Shown here: positions 7,499 to 18,400 of the stretch, one piece after another
Numbering within the stretch: the stretch's first letter is position 1
Layout: every line of letters starts with the position of its first letter
DNA from: a candidate division KSB1 bacterium
Lineage (GTDB): Bacteria > Zhuqueibacterota > Zhuqueibacteria > Zhuqueibacterales > Zhuqueibacteraceae
DNA length: 64,000 nt
Assembly: GCA_034506255.1 (NCBI GenBank)
Contig: JAPDPX010000007.1
Coordinates: 186,001-250,000 of the forward strand
Reading direction: 5' to 3'
Notes under the pieces: generated by a model
The model's database searches: none
What the model was told of the DNA's origin: nothing
Seen by the model: only the letters and a program-made list of their open reading frames with translations
Translations under genes and position numbers: made by a program

Positions 7499-10400
7499 CT
7501 ACTTCATGAACATCATCCGCTGCACCAACCTCTGCTGTCCGGCCTGCAACACCGCGAAATAAATTCCACTCGGCAAGCCGCCCGCCTCGAAATGCAGGCG
7601 ATGGACGCCGCGGCCGTAATAGCCCTCGGCCAAACGCGCCACCTCCTGACCGGCGAGGTTGTAAACCTTCAGGACAATATGACCCGCTTCGGGAAGCGAA
7701 AAAGTAATCGTCGTACCGGGATTGAACGGGTTGGGATAATTTTGCTGCAACTGGATTTCATCCGGAATCATCGCCTCGGTGAATTCCGCGGCGCTCTCCT
7801 TCACCAACGCGGCACTGCCGCCGGCATAGACCTCCAGCTCATTGACGCGATAATAGGACTTGTTCGGCTTGGTCTGGTACAGCCGGAGGTAACGCGCGGA
7901 AACGGGGCTGAAGCTGAAATCATCGTTGCCGCCATTGCCGGCGTTGTCGGTATAGACCGTGCTCCAGGTCACACCGTCGCTGGACATTTGCACCTGGTAA
8001 TTCTTCGCGAAATATTTCCCGTTCCACTTGATGACGACGCGTGCAACGGTTTGAACCGCCTGCAGGTCCACGCGCCACCACTGCGTCTGATTGCTGCTGC
8101 CGAGCTTGGCGCTGCTCCAAGAGCTGCTGGTGCTGCCATCGTTGGCCTTTTCCGGTGCATACTTGCTGCTGCTGTAGCTGGAGGCGGTTGCCGGCTTGTT
8201 GCGCGCGAGATTGGTGTTGCCGCTCGGCGTCATTGCATTGGCCTCGTTGGAATAGGCCGAATTGCCGCCGGTATTGTAAGCGAACACGCGATAGTAATAC
8301 GTCGTGCCCGCGACCAGGCCGGTGTTGGCATAACTCGTCACGTTCGCACCCACCGTTGCAATTACGGCATAGCTTCCGCTCGCACCGGTTTTGCGCTCGA
8401 TCTTGAAGCCGTCCTCGTTGGCGGAATTGTCGGTCCAGTTGAGATTGATCTGACTGCTGCTCACGGCCGTGGCGGTCAAGTTGCTTGGCGCGGCCGGCGG
8501 ATTGCTTGCGGTCGTCGTACTCGCCTCATTAGAATACGCCGAATTGCCGCCAGCATTGTAAGCCCGCACCCGATAGTAGTAGGTTGTTCCCCCTGCCAGA
8601 CCGGTATCCGGGTAACTGGTCACATTGGCACCCACCGTTGCAATCTCGGCATAGGTTCCGCTCGCGCCGGTCTTGCGCTCGATCTTGAAGCCGTCTTCGT
8701 TATTCGAGTTATCGGTCCATGAAAGATCAACCTGACTACCACTCACGACAGTAGCGGTCAAGTTGCTGGGGGCAGCCGGCGGCGTGATGCCAGAGAAAGT
8801 GCCATTGCTGACAAAAACATCGCTCTTGTTCGGCATGCCGCTGTTGCCATGCCAGGCCACTTTGTGATTGCTCAGTGCCGGTGCCCGGTCATCAAAGGTA
8901 TTGCTACTAATTTGATGGATAGTGCCGTTCTGCAAGACAAAAATTTCCCAGTCGCTGCCATCGAAAGCCTGCCAGGCGAGGATGCCGTTGTCGGCAATTT
9001 CGGGCATCTGATTGTCGGTCGGGCCGCTGGTGATTTGTACGCGGTTGCTGCCGTCAAAGCCGGCGCGATAGATGTCCCAATTGTTGCCGTTGTGGCCCAT
9101 CCACACCACCAGGCCGGAGTTGTTGATGCGCGGATGCCAATCTTCCCGCAGGTTGCTGGAAAGCACAATGTCCGAGCCGGTTGGGCCGGAGGCACTGGCG
9201 GCGTGGATTTCGGCGTTGGTATTGTCATGCCAGCTCTGCCACACCACTTGATTGGCATCGTTGATCTGCGCATATTCATCGTTGTAGGTGTTGCTGCTGA
9301 GCTGCAGCAGGCCCGTACCGTCGGCATTGGCGCTGAAAATCTCCCAGTTGCTGCCATCGTGGCCCATCCATACGACACGGCCGGCGTTGTTGATCTGCGG
9401 CCAGGTGTCCTCGCGCGGATAGCCGGAGGCCGCGTGGTTGTTGGTGAGTTGAACGACATCCGTGCCGTTGACGTTGGCGCTGAAAATTTCATAATCGGCG
9501 CCATCCCAGCCATCCCACACGATCCTGCCGGCATTGTTGATTCGCGCATGCCAATCGTCGTGGCTGTTGTTGGTCACTTGCACCAGCCCGCTGCCATCGG
9601 CATTGGCGGTGAAGATTTCATAATCGCTGCCGTCGAACGCCTGCCAAACCACCTGGTTGCCGGCATTGATCCTGGGATATTCGTCGTCGATGCTGTTGCT
9701 GGTGATCTGCACGAAATTGGTGCCGTCGGCATTGACCGCGAAGATTTCATAATCGTTGCCATCATGACCGTACCACACCATGCGGCCGGCGTCGTTGATC
9801 TGTGGCGCCCAATCCTCCACGGCATTGCTGGTCAACTGAGTGACGCCCTCGGGACGCAAGGGGGTGCTGTAATAACCGGACGCGCGCGTGGAGCCGCTTT
9901 CCGGATAGGAATTGAAATCCTGGATGTAGGCCCACCAGTTGTTGGCGCGCGTCATGCCATATTCGGTGGCGGTTCCGCCCATGTGGGGCAGGTGCGTGAA
10001 CCACCATTTGTGGTAAAGCCGCATATCGCCGCCGCCCCACTCGGTGGCGTTGACCCATTCTTTTTGATTGGTGAGATTGGGATAATTGTTAAGCCAGTCG
10101 CGATGTGTGCTCCACACGTAGGTCATGTTGCCATAGTCGTAATCGCTCCGGCTGTTCGGCGCAAAGTGAGCATTGCCACAGGCGGCGCCATTCGGCCAGT
10201 TCCCGTCATACAAGGTGAAGCGATTCCACGCATGCGTCGAGTCGTTCGTCCAACTGCCGTAAACCCGTTGCATGATCGATTCGGTGCGATGGACGTAATC
10301 GTGGAGCATCTCGCCAACCCCGCGCTCGTAGTTGAAGCCCATCAGCACGAACATCTTCGACGCGCTCACTTGCTGCATTTCCGGGGCATTGCACCAGTAG

Positions 10401-11497
10401 GCGCCCTTGCCCGCCATGCGGGACTCGTAATAGCCGAAGCACGGCGCGCCGTAGAGCCACACCTCATCCACCTCGCCGGCTTCCAACCGGCGCGCGAGAT
10501 CGTAGTCGCGCACAATCGCGTTGTAATCCACGGTCGTCATGCCGCTCGGCGGATCGCAATCGCCATCCGACCATTCGTACATATACGAGCCCGGCGTATT
10601 GCGATCGCCGTTGGTATAGCGAAAACCGTCTTCCTTCACCGGGAAGGTGCCGGCATTGATCACCTTCACAATGTCGTATTGCACCAGGCCGTGGCTGGTC
10701 TCCTCGATATCTGCGTCATAGCCTGCGGAAAGCGTGTCGGGATCATTCCAGCCCCACGCCGCGTGCAGGCGCCGATTGCCTTCGGAAGGAATGGCGGGAT
10801 CGAAGTTGATCACCCACACTTTGGGGCGCTGCGTGTAGAGGTCAAAACTCGGCGGCGCCGGCTCGTTGATGACGAGCTTGGCTGACTTGGCCGAGCCTTC
10901 ACGCTCGTAGGCATACACGCGGCGATGTGTGCCGCCGGCACTCACGTTTTTCACGATGATGCTCAGGGCGTTGCCGGCTTGCCAGCCCGGGCGACCCACG
11001 ATCTCTTTCAAGATCGCGGTGATGTCCGGGCCATCGCGCCTGGTATCCCATTGCCACTCCTCCGTGATCGCCCACTCCACGAATTGCGTGGTCAACGGAC
11101 GATCTGCCGGCGTGCTGCTTGCACTGAACGTGGCGGCATTATCCGCCGCTTCGCCGTAAAACCGAAGCGTCAGGGGGTTGGTATATGTGCCGTCCACGGT
11201 GAACTCCAGGTGGGCGTTTTGAATCTCACCGGGGCTGGCAATCTGGACATCCTGGAAACGAAATCCGCTGACGATTTCCCGGCCGTTGTCACACTGGCCA
11301 AAATAGATATTGCCATCACCGGTGGAAAAACCGCAGCCTCCCGGTTCCGGTCCGGCGTCATCGCTGCCGAGAATAACAGATCGGACAATGGTGTTCGTTC
11401 CCTGCGCATGCAACACCGCGTTCGTGTGCAGGCCGCCCAGCACAAGCAGCAGCCACAACCTTCCGGCTTTCGAGTAAATCTGAGCGAGGGTGCCCAT
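7499..11497 (-). CDS. Secreted multidomain protein: TolB-like propeller, Fn3 x2, F5/8 type C, T9SS sorting domain
   Basis: 1332 residues. The start is ATG 11497, with TAAAGGAG just upstream and a clean signal peptide ending near residue 33 (VLHAQG). Residues about 35-210 resemble a DNRLRE-type beta domain. About 215-550 is a region I do not recognise, rich in Trp/Tyr with HDYVHRTES and repeated HTW/NN motifs. About 560-890 is a propeller of roughly 45-residue repeats of the type 'DYEIFSANADGT..VQLTNN...YPxINNAGRVVW', as in TolB/WD40-like PD40 repeats. Then come two fibronectin III domains (FKIERKTGASGTY... twice), an F5/8 type C (discoidin) carbohydrate-binding-like domain, and a C-terminal Por secretion domain starting NYPNPFNPG near 1254. 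Export by Sec then T9SS and surface attachment or release are expected. The activity is unknown; binding of polysaccharide or a protein target is likely. Confidence 0.85.
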   Translation of the reverse strand: MGTLAQIYSKAGRLWLLLVLGGLHTNAVLHAQGTNTIVRSVILGSDDAGPEPGGCGFSTGDGNIYFGQCDNGREIVSGFRFQDVQIASPGEIQNAHLEFTVDGTYTNPLTLRFYGEAADNAATFSASSTPADRPLTTQFVEWAITEEWQWDTRRDGPDITAILKEIVGRPGWQAGNALSIIVKNVSAGGTHRRVYAYEREGSAKSAKLVINEPAPPSFDLYTQRPKVWVINFDPAIPSEGNRRLHAAWGWNDPDTLSAGYDADIEETSHGLVQYDIVKVINAGTFPVKEDGFRYTNGDRNTPGSYMYEWSDGDCDPPSGMTTVDYNAIVRDYDLARRLEAGEVDEVWLYGAPCFGYYESRMAGKGAYWCNAPEMQQVSASKMFVLMGFNYERGVGEMLHDYVHRTESIMQRVYGSWTNDSTHAWNRFTLYDGNWPNGAACGNAHFAPNSRSDYDYGNMTYVWSTHRDWLNNYPNLTNQKEWVNATEWGGGDMRLYHKWWFTHLPHMGGTATEYGMTRANNWWAYIQDFNSYPESGSTRASGYYSTPLRPEGVTQLTSNAVEDWAPQINDAGRMVWYGHDGNDYEIFAVNADGTNFVQITSNSIDDEYPRINAGNQVVWQAFDGSDYEIFTANADGSGLVQVTNNSHDDWHARINNAGRIVWDGWDGADYEIFSANVNGTDVVQLTNNHAASGYPREDTWPQINNAGRVVWMGHDGSNWEIFSANADGTGLLQLSSNTYNDEYAQINDANQVVWQSWHDNTNAEIHAASASGPTGSDIVLSSNLREDWHPRINNSGLVVWMGHNGNNWDIYRAGFDGSNRVQITSGPTDNQMPEIADNGILAWQAFDGSDWEIFVLQNGTIHQISSNTFDDRAPALSNHKVAWHGNSGMPNKSDVFVSNGTFSGITPPAAPSNLTATVVSGSQVDLSWTDNSNNEDGFKIERKTGASGTYAEIATVGANVTSYPDTGLAGGTTYYYRVRAYNAGGNSAYSNEASTTTASNPPAAPSNLTATAVSSSQINLNWTDNSANEDGFKIERKTGASGSYAVIATVGANVTSYANTGLVAGTTYYYRVFAYNTGGNSAYSNEANAMTPSGNTNLARNKPATASSYSSSKYAPEKANDGSTSSSWSSAKLGSSNQTQWWRVDLQAVQTVARVVIKWNGKYFAKNYQVQMSSDGVTWSTVYTDNAGNGGNDDFSFSPVSARYLRLYQTKPNKSYYRVNELEVYAGGSAALVKESAAEFTEAMIPDEIQLQQNYPNPFNPGTTITFSLPEAGHIVLKVYNLAGQEVARLAEGYYGRGVHRLHFEAGGLPSGIYFAVLQAGQQRLVQRMMFMK

Positions 11498-12344
11498 AAA
11501 AGCTCCTTTAAACAAAGCGCATGAACTCTTTACATGAGTATCACCAATGAGCTGATCCAGGTAATCGCTCAAAACGGCAAAGCAGGTGTGCAAGATGTCA
11601 GCCGCGCGGGGAGGCGGAAAATTACAAGTCGCGGTTCAAAACCGTGAAATCTTCCTTTCCGCCTTCGCCCCTCGAGGCGTGACTTTTTCAAGAAGGTTTT
11701 AATGTGAAAGAGGTAGAGAGATATGGAGAGGAGGAGTAAGGCTTCCGTTGTCAGGGGGGGGTGACGTGACAGCCATCCTCTGCCCGGTCCCGCAGAGAAT
11801 GGAACGTTGTCATCCCGCTATTGGGAGAGAAATTGTGGGGAAAATGCCAAAATGATGTCCCGCCAGTTGCTCGCCCCGCTCCCCCGCAGCTCTCCCGTCG
11901 CGCCTTGCCCAGGCATGGCTTGACATGACAACACAGCCCAAAGCCCAGAAAAATTTTCTGAGTCCATGCACACTATATCCGCACCACAAGCGTTCTGCGG
12001 AATGCGTGGCAAATTATCCCGTTGCCCTCATCAGTTGAATGCCGCGATAGCATGACTCCGGGAAAACCATCATCCTGCCGGCATTGCTTGGCAGACAAGG
12101 GGTCTGCGTTACGCAAGTTGACAAACCCGGAGCGCAGGCGTTCCTGGCAGGGCTCAGAGCAAACAAGGCCCACCCAGCCGAAGCTGGCAGGCCTGTCGTA
12201 CGGCAAGCCCCATGCCTGTCCCGCTGACACCCAAATCGTGAGCATCGAACTGTGCTTTCCCCCTTGCACCGGTGCATCAGCCGTGCAACTCGATTTCTCG
12301 CGGTGGCTGACGGCCCCTCGCCGCGTTGGGCAGAAGCTGCCACG
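11498..12344. other. Long intergenic region, no gene found
   Basis: This spacer lies between the start of one giant minus-strand gene and the terminator of the next. Several short frames lack ribosome-binding sites and domain content. A 15-base palindrome CAGAAAA-A-TTTTCTG sits at 11946-11960, about 450 bases upstream of the gene starting at 11497. Apart from the ribosome-binding site next to 11497, no convincing promoter was found by eye. Confidence 0.5.
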
Positions 12345-12398
12345 ACAAAAGAAAAAAAAGAATGGCTGCGCCCTGACTTGCCACAAGGACGCAGCCAT
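12345..12398 (-). terminator. Intrinsic terminator of the SGNH/Ig-repeat giant gene
   Basis: Arms ATGGCTGCG (12362-12370) and CGCAGCCAT (12390-12398) are perfect complements. Three further pairs (CCT/AGG) extend the stem after one mismatch. On the minus strand the hairpin is followed by a T-rich tract (complement of the A-run 12347-12361). It lies about 85 bases beyond the stop codon at 12482. Confidence 0.8.
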
Positions 12399-12481
12399 CG
12401 GATCAAACAACCACCGCTCAACCGGCGGCGCGATGGTTCCCGCTGCAAACGTTCACGCCGGTGAGCAGTCGGCAAGGACGA

Positions 12482-15400
12482 TCATTTTGCCAGCACCATC
12501 TTCTTCGTCTCCACAAAGCCGCCCTCCACTTCCAGGCGATAGTAATAAATCCCGCTGGGCACCGGCTCGCCGGCATGATTGCGACCGTGCCACATCACCG
12601 TGTGGAAGCCCGCCTCCTGCCGGCGATTCACCAGCCGGGTGACCACCTGCCCCAGGGTGTTGAAGATTGTCAGGCGCACCTGACCGGGGTGTGGCAGTTG
12701 ATACTGGATGGTTGTGGAGGGATTGAACGGGTTCGGATAATTCTGACGCAGCGCAAAACTCACCGGCTGCGCCACCTCGATCTGTATCGGGCCGTGGGTG
12801 GTGACATTGCCGCCCACCTCCACTTCTTCAAGCTTGTAGAAATAGCGGTGGCCGGCATTCGCCGTTTCATCCAGGAAGGAATACTCCCCCTCCGGCTGCG
12901 GCGGCAGCAGGCTGGCATTGAGCTTGTGATACCGGCCGTCGCGTGACAAGCTGCGCAGCAAGTTGAAACCGGCGGGCTGGATCTCACCGGAAGTCTGCCA
13001 GCTCAACAGGACCCCTCTGAGATTGGCGGTGCTGGCGGAGAAGCTGAGCAGCGACACCGGCACTTTAATCAGCCAGTCGGTGGCGATGTGATCGGTGCCA
13101 TCCGATACGGTGACTTTGATGGCGTTGTAACTCTCGGCGGTGATCAGGGTGTACTGTGCAGAGTCACCGCCCACCGGCCGGCCATTGCGCTCCCACATGA
13201 AGCTGAGCGGATCACCGTCTTCATCCTTCGCCTGCACGCGCAGCGTGAGACGGGCCTGCCTGCCGGGTTCGGTGAGCAGCGTGGTGTCCGGCCGGTTGGG
13301 ATGCGCGTCGCCCACCGGGCTGCGGCTGATGATGCGGGGCGGCCGGTTGCGATTCAAGACTTCGAGGCGCACAATTTCAATGTCAATGCCGCCGCGATTG
13401 TCGCGAACATAAAAAGCCGGTTCATAAATCCCTGCCGCAGTGAGATTCGGCACCCAGGTGAACACCAGGGTGGCGAGGGAATCAAATGCGCTGCCGGGCG
13501 GCAGATTGCTCGCGCCAAAGCGAATGGGATCGCCATCGTCATCCCGGGCCGCCAGCTTGAATTCCACCTGCTCGCCCTCGGTCAGTCGTCGATCCGGCAC
13601 ATCGGTGAAAATTGGAAAATTGTTGGTGAAACCGTTGGCAACAAACTCGACTTCCGGCAGGCCGGAACGCAAAACCTTGACGCGATTGCTGCCGGGATTC
13701 GGACCGAGCGTCAAAGCCGCCGAGGCAATGCCATTACTGTCGCTGCGTGCGCCGGTGGTGGAAAGATTGGGCTGGCCGTTGAGAAAACCACCGCCCGCCG
13801 TAATGACGAAATTCACCGCTTCATCCGGCACCGGGTTGCCATAGCGATCACTCAGCTTCACCTGCAGCGGAAAGTTCAGCGGCTTTTTGACGGTGCCGCC
13901 CTGATTGTTGGTGCGGGGCACCGCCGTCATGGACGCGACCGCCGCGGCACGCGCATAAACCGTCACCGTCAGCGGTGCTATCGGAAACGTGCTTACGCGC
14001 GCGCGGATTTTTCGCGGCCCGCTCACCTGGTCAAAGATGATGGTGAAACTCACCAGGCCGCCATCCTTGCTGATGGCCTCCGGGGTGAGCAGCATGCCGG
14101 TGCCGGAAACGAGCTCGAGCTGCACGGGAATGCCGTCCACACCGTTGCCGAAACGATCGCTCACGCGAAAAGCGGTGACCGAGAGCGTGCCGCCCACCGG
14201 CGCCGAGGGCGGCGTACTGACCACGGTTTGCAGGCAGCAGGGTTGGCCGCCAATGCCGTTGGCACGAAAATCCAGCGGCGAACCTTCCAGACCTTCCGAG
14301 CTGACCCGCAGCGTGTTCAGCCCCACTTGCTCGCCCAGACGCCAGGCCACGGTGGCGAGGCCGTAAATATTGCTGCGCAGCACAGCATGGCTCACATAGC
14401 CGCCGCCAAAGGCCACGGCAAAATTCACCGGGATGTTTGCCACCGGCCGGTTGGTGGTGTCCGTCACTTTAACCGTGATCGAATCCGGCAGCTCCTCCCC
14501 GGCAATGCCGGTTTGGTCATTGCCGCCCACGCTGACCAGCTTGCGCGCCGGCCGGTTGACGGCATTGGCGGTGAGAATGATGGGAGAGTTGTTCAAACCG
14601 GCAGCCTCCGCCCAAATTTGGCTCTCGCCGGTGGTGCTGCCGAACACATAATGGGTCTCCGCGATGCCATTGGTGTTGGAGAGCACCCGCAGGCTGCGGC
14701 TGCCATCAGGAAAGCGGCCCTCCCCGGTTTTTACCGAAAAGACAACGGGATGCCCGGCAACGCCATTGCCGAAGCGGTCTTCGACTTTGACGCGCAGGGG
14801 CTCGGGCGTGGCGGCATTGAGATTGCCGGTTTGATTGTTGCCTCCGGCCAGCGACAACTGCTGCGCCGCCAGCGGCAGAAATTGCACCGTCGAGCCATTG
14901 GTGATGGCGATGCCGCTGGTGATGCGCGCGGTCACCGTTTTCGCGCCCGCACGCCGCGAGGTGAAACTGCCGGTGGTTTTGCCCTCTTTGTCGGTCTTCT
15001 TCGTTGGTTGCGAAATTTCATTCGGGCCGTTGGTGACTTCGATGATCACCGCCTGATCGGGCACGGGATTATCATACACGTCCCGCACGAAAATGGTGAC
15101 CGGCATGGGCGTCACCCCATCCGCGGGCACGGCGCCGCTCGCCTGCACATAGGAAGTGACTGCGCTCGGCTTGCCGCCGGTGGCAAAGGCCACAAAGCGG
15201 AGGGGCGAATTTTTCAGGGGATTGACCCCGTCATTGGCCGCAGCCTGCACGATCTGGCTGTCAGGCAGGACGGCCGGCCCGAGGCGCAGCGTCACTTGGG
15301 CAATGCCATTGTCATTGCTCATCACCGTGGAATCGACGGCGCCGCTGCTGAATTTGCCGCCGCCGCGCACCACGGTGAAACGCACCGGGTGATTTTTCAC

Positions 15401-18400
15401 CGCGTTGCCGTTGGCATCGCGCACGCGCACGCGGAAAGGCTGCGCCAATAACTCACCGGAGCTGCCGGTTTGCCGGTCGCCGCTTTCCGCCACCACACTG
15501 GCCGCCTTGCTCGCCTCCGCGCTCGCCACGAAACGCACCGGCGAATTCGTCAGCGGGATCGCGCCGTTGCTGGCGCGCGCCTCGACCACATTGTTGTAGC
15601 TGCCGGCTGCCGGCCCCAGCGTGAGAATGACCTGCGCCAACCCGCCGGCATTGGTCCGGACGGTATCACTGGTCTGACCATTGAGATTGCCCCCTCCTGC
15701 CGTGACTTTGAAAATCACCGCCACATTGGCGACAGCGTTGCCGTGTTTGTCCACCACCTTTGTCACAAACGGCGTCCCGAGTTGATTCCCCACCACGCCG
15801 CGCGCACTGTCCCCCGAAACCTTGGACAATGTTGCCGGCGCATCCACCTCCGCCGTGGCACTGAACTGCACCGGTGAGCCCGGCAAAACGGGATTGCTGG
15901 TCGCGGTGGCGCGATTGACCACCGGCCGGATGCCAAGCCGCCAGCGCACACGCGCCTGGCCCAGCGAATCCGTTTTTACCGTCTTCTCGGTCACCCCGCC
16001 CTCCAGCTTGCCACCGCCCTCCGTGACTTTGAACACGACCTCACGGCCGGCGATGCCTTGCGCCGCCGAATCGAGCACCACCGCGGCCAACGGGTTGGGC
16101 AGGAATTGATCAACAATGCCGCTCTGTTCGTTGCCGGCAGCCAGCTTGATTTCCTGCAAACCATAATTCACGACCGTAAAACTTTGCGGTGAACCATTGA
16201 CCGGTTGATTGTTGAAGGTGGCCGAAGCGCGCACACGATTGCTGGCGCCCGGCGCCGGATCGCAGGTCAGGAAAGCCTGGGCATCACCGGCGGCGTTGGT
16301 GTTGATGGTGACTGCGGCTTTGCCGTCGAAATGTCCGTTGCCCTGTGTGATCTCGAACTTCACCGGAAAGCCGGGCAGGGCGTTGCCGTTTTCATCTTTG
16401 ATGCGAATCGTCAACGGAGTCTTCAGGCGGTGTCCCGCAGAGCCGCGCTGCGCATCACCGGCAATTTTGGTGAAGGAACCGGGCGTGGCCGCGATGCCGG
16501 TGAAAATCACCGGGCTGCCGCTCAAACCGTCCGCCGAAGCCTCCACTGTGTTGGCAACGTTGGGTTGTCCGCCCAAAATCAGAGTGATCGCCGCCCGGCC
16601 GCTGGCATCGCTGGTCACCATCCTGGTCGTGCCGCCCTCCTGAAAACGGCCGCCACCCGCGGTGATTTTGAACGTGACCGCAACACCGCTCACCCCGTTG
16701 ATGCCGGTGACATCGGTTACGCGCGCCACGAAGGGTTTGCTCAAAGGCTGATTCACCGAACCCACCAGATTGGTCTCCCCCTCGGCGCGCAGCAACGCCG
16801 CCGGCCCTGCCGTCACATTGGCCGTGAAACTCACGGGATTGTTCACCAGGCTGCCCACCAACGTCACGGCCTGCACTTCCTGACTGCCAACCGTGTCGCC
16901 CACCGTCCACGTGGTCGCCAGCCGGCCATTGGCATCAGTGGCGGGATAGAGCTGGACTTCATCAATGAAGAAATGCCCGCTGCCGCTGGTCTTGAATTGT
17001 AGCGGCCGGCTGCCGGCAACGCCATTGACACCAAACAGCCGATATTGCACCCAGCTCTCGCCGGTCGCCGCGGGCAGCAAATCAACCGTCTGCTGCAACA
17101 ACTCACCGGTGCTGCTGCTCTGCTGCCAAACCACTTGTGCCGTGCCGCTCACCACTTTCGCCCAAAACGTCAGCACATAGTTGGTGTTTTCCGCATACTT
17201 CGGCGACTGGCTCACACCCACGCCCGTGCGCGCCGCGTTGATTTCCAGGCTGCGCAGGCCGGCTTTCGGCGCGTTGGTGGAAGTGGTGACTTCACTGGCC
17301 GTCGGCGCATTCACCAGCGACCAGGAGGCCGGCGTGGTGCCACTGACACTCTCGAAACCACCATTGCGAAAGCCGGTTTGCACGGCCAGCGTGCCGCCGC
17401 CGCGCTTCACGGTGAACTCGACCGGCACGTTGGGCACGCCCGCGTTGCTTTCCTCCAGCACCCGCACGGCGATCTTCTCCGGCAGCGTCGTGCGCACGGT
17501 GGCCGTCTGATTGTTGCCGCCGGTGCGATTCAAGCTCTTCGCAAAACCGGAAACCGCCGTGGCCTTGAACACGCGCGGGGAATTGGTGAGTGGCGTGCCG
17601 CTGTTGCTGTGACTGCGGGCTTCAACTTGATTGTCCGCCTGCCCATGTCCCAGAGTCAGTGTGGTGTAGGCCTTGCCCTCGCGATCGGTCAGGCTGGTGT
17701 AACTGCTCAAGCGGCCGTCGCCCGCAGTAATCACCCAGCTCACCGGATGCCCGGCGGTGGGATTGTTGTTGGCATCATAAACGCGCACACTGAACGGCAG
17801 CAGCAGCTCCTTGCCGGCGGTGCCGGTTTGATTGTTGTTGGTCATGTCCGCCAACCGCACCGCCGCGCCCCCGGCGGCTGTGGCGGTAAACTGCGCGGGC
17901 ACCAAACTCTTGTGCCGCGCTTCAATCTTTACCTCCCCCGAAGTCTGGCCCAAGGTAACGATCGCGCTCGCCTGGCCGTTGCCGTCCGTGACAAAGCCGG
18001 GATCTTCCAGGCCGGTGGGAATGAAATTCAGATCCGAGGTGATGATGAACTTGTCGAGCCAGGTTTCCTCATAGCGCGCTTTGAACTCGAGGGTATGACG
18101 CCCGGCGGCAAAATTGAATTGGCGGGGATTGAACTGGGGATTCTCCGCCGTGCCGCTGCCGCGGCCGCTCAGGCGATTCCACGTCCACTTGTCGCTGGTT
18201 TGCCCCTGAAACACATCGTAAATCTGATCGGACCCGCCATCGACGCTGACCATCCAACTGCCGGCCGGCGCCTGATTCTTGCGGCTGCGCGTCCAAATGA
18301 TGTAGGTGCCGGCTTGTGCGATATCGAAGGTGTAGGTCGCTTTGGCGTCCGCGGTGTTGCCGGCAGGATAGGTGAGATACTTGCCGCGCGCCGCCTCCGC

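Noticed and set aside
11498..11640. Riboswitch or promoter upstream of the propeller protein
   Set aside because: The sequence before the AAAGGAG site has no recognisable riboswitch core, and the best -35/-10 pair (TTTCAC, TGTAAT) is too weak to report.
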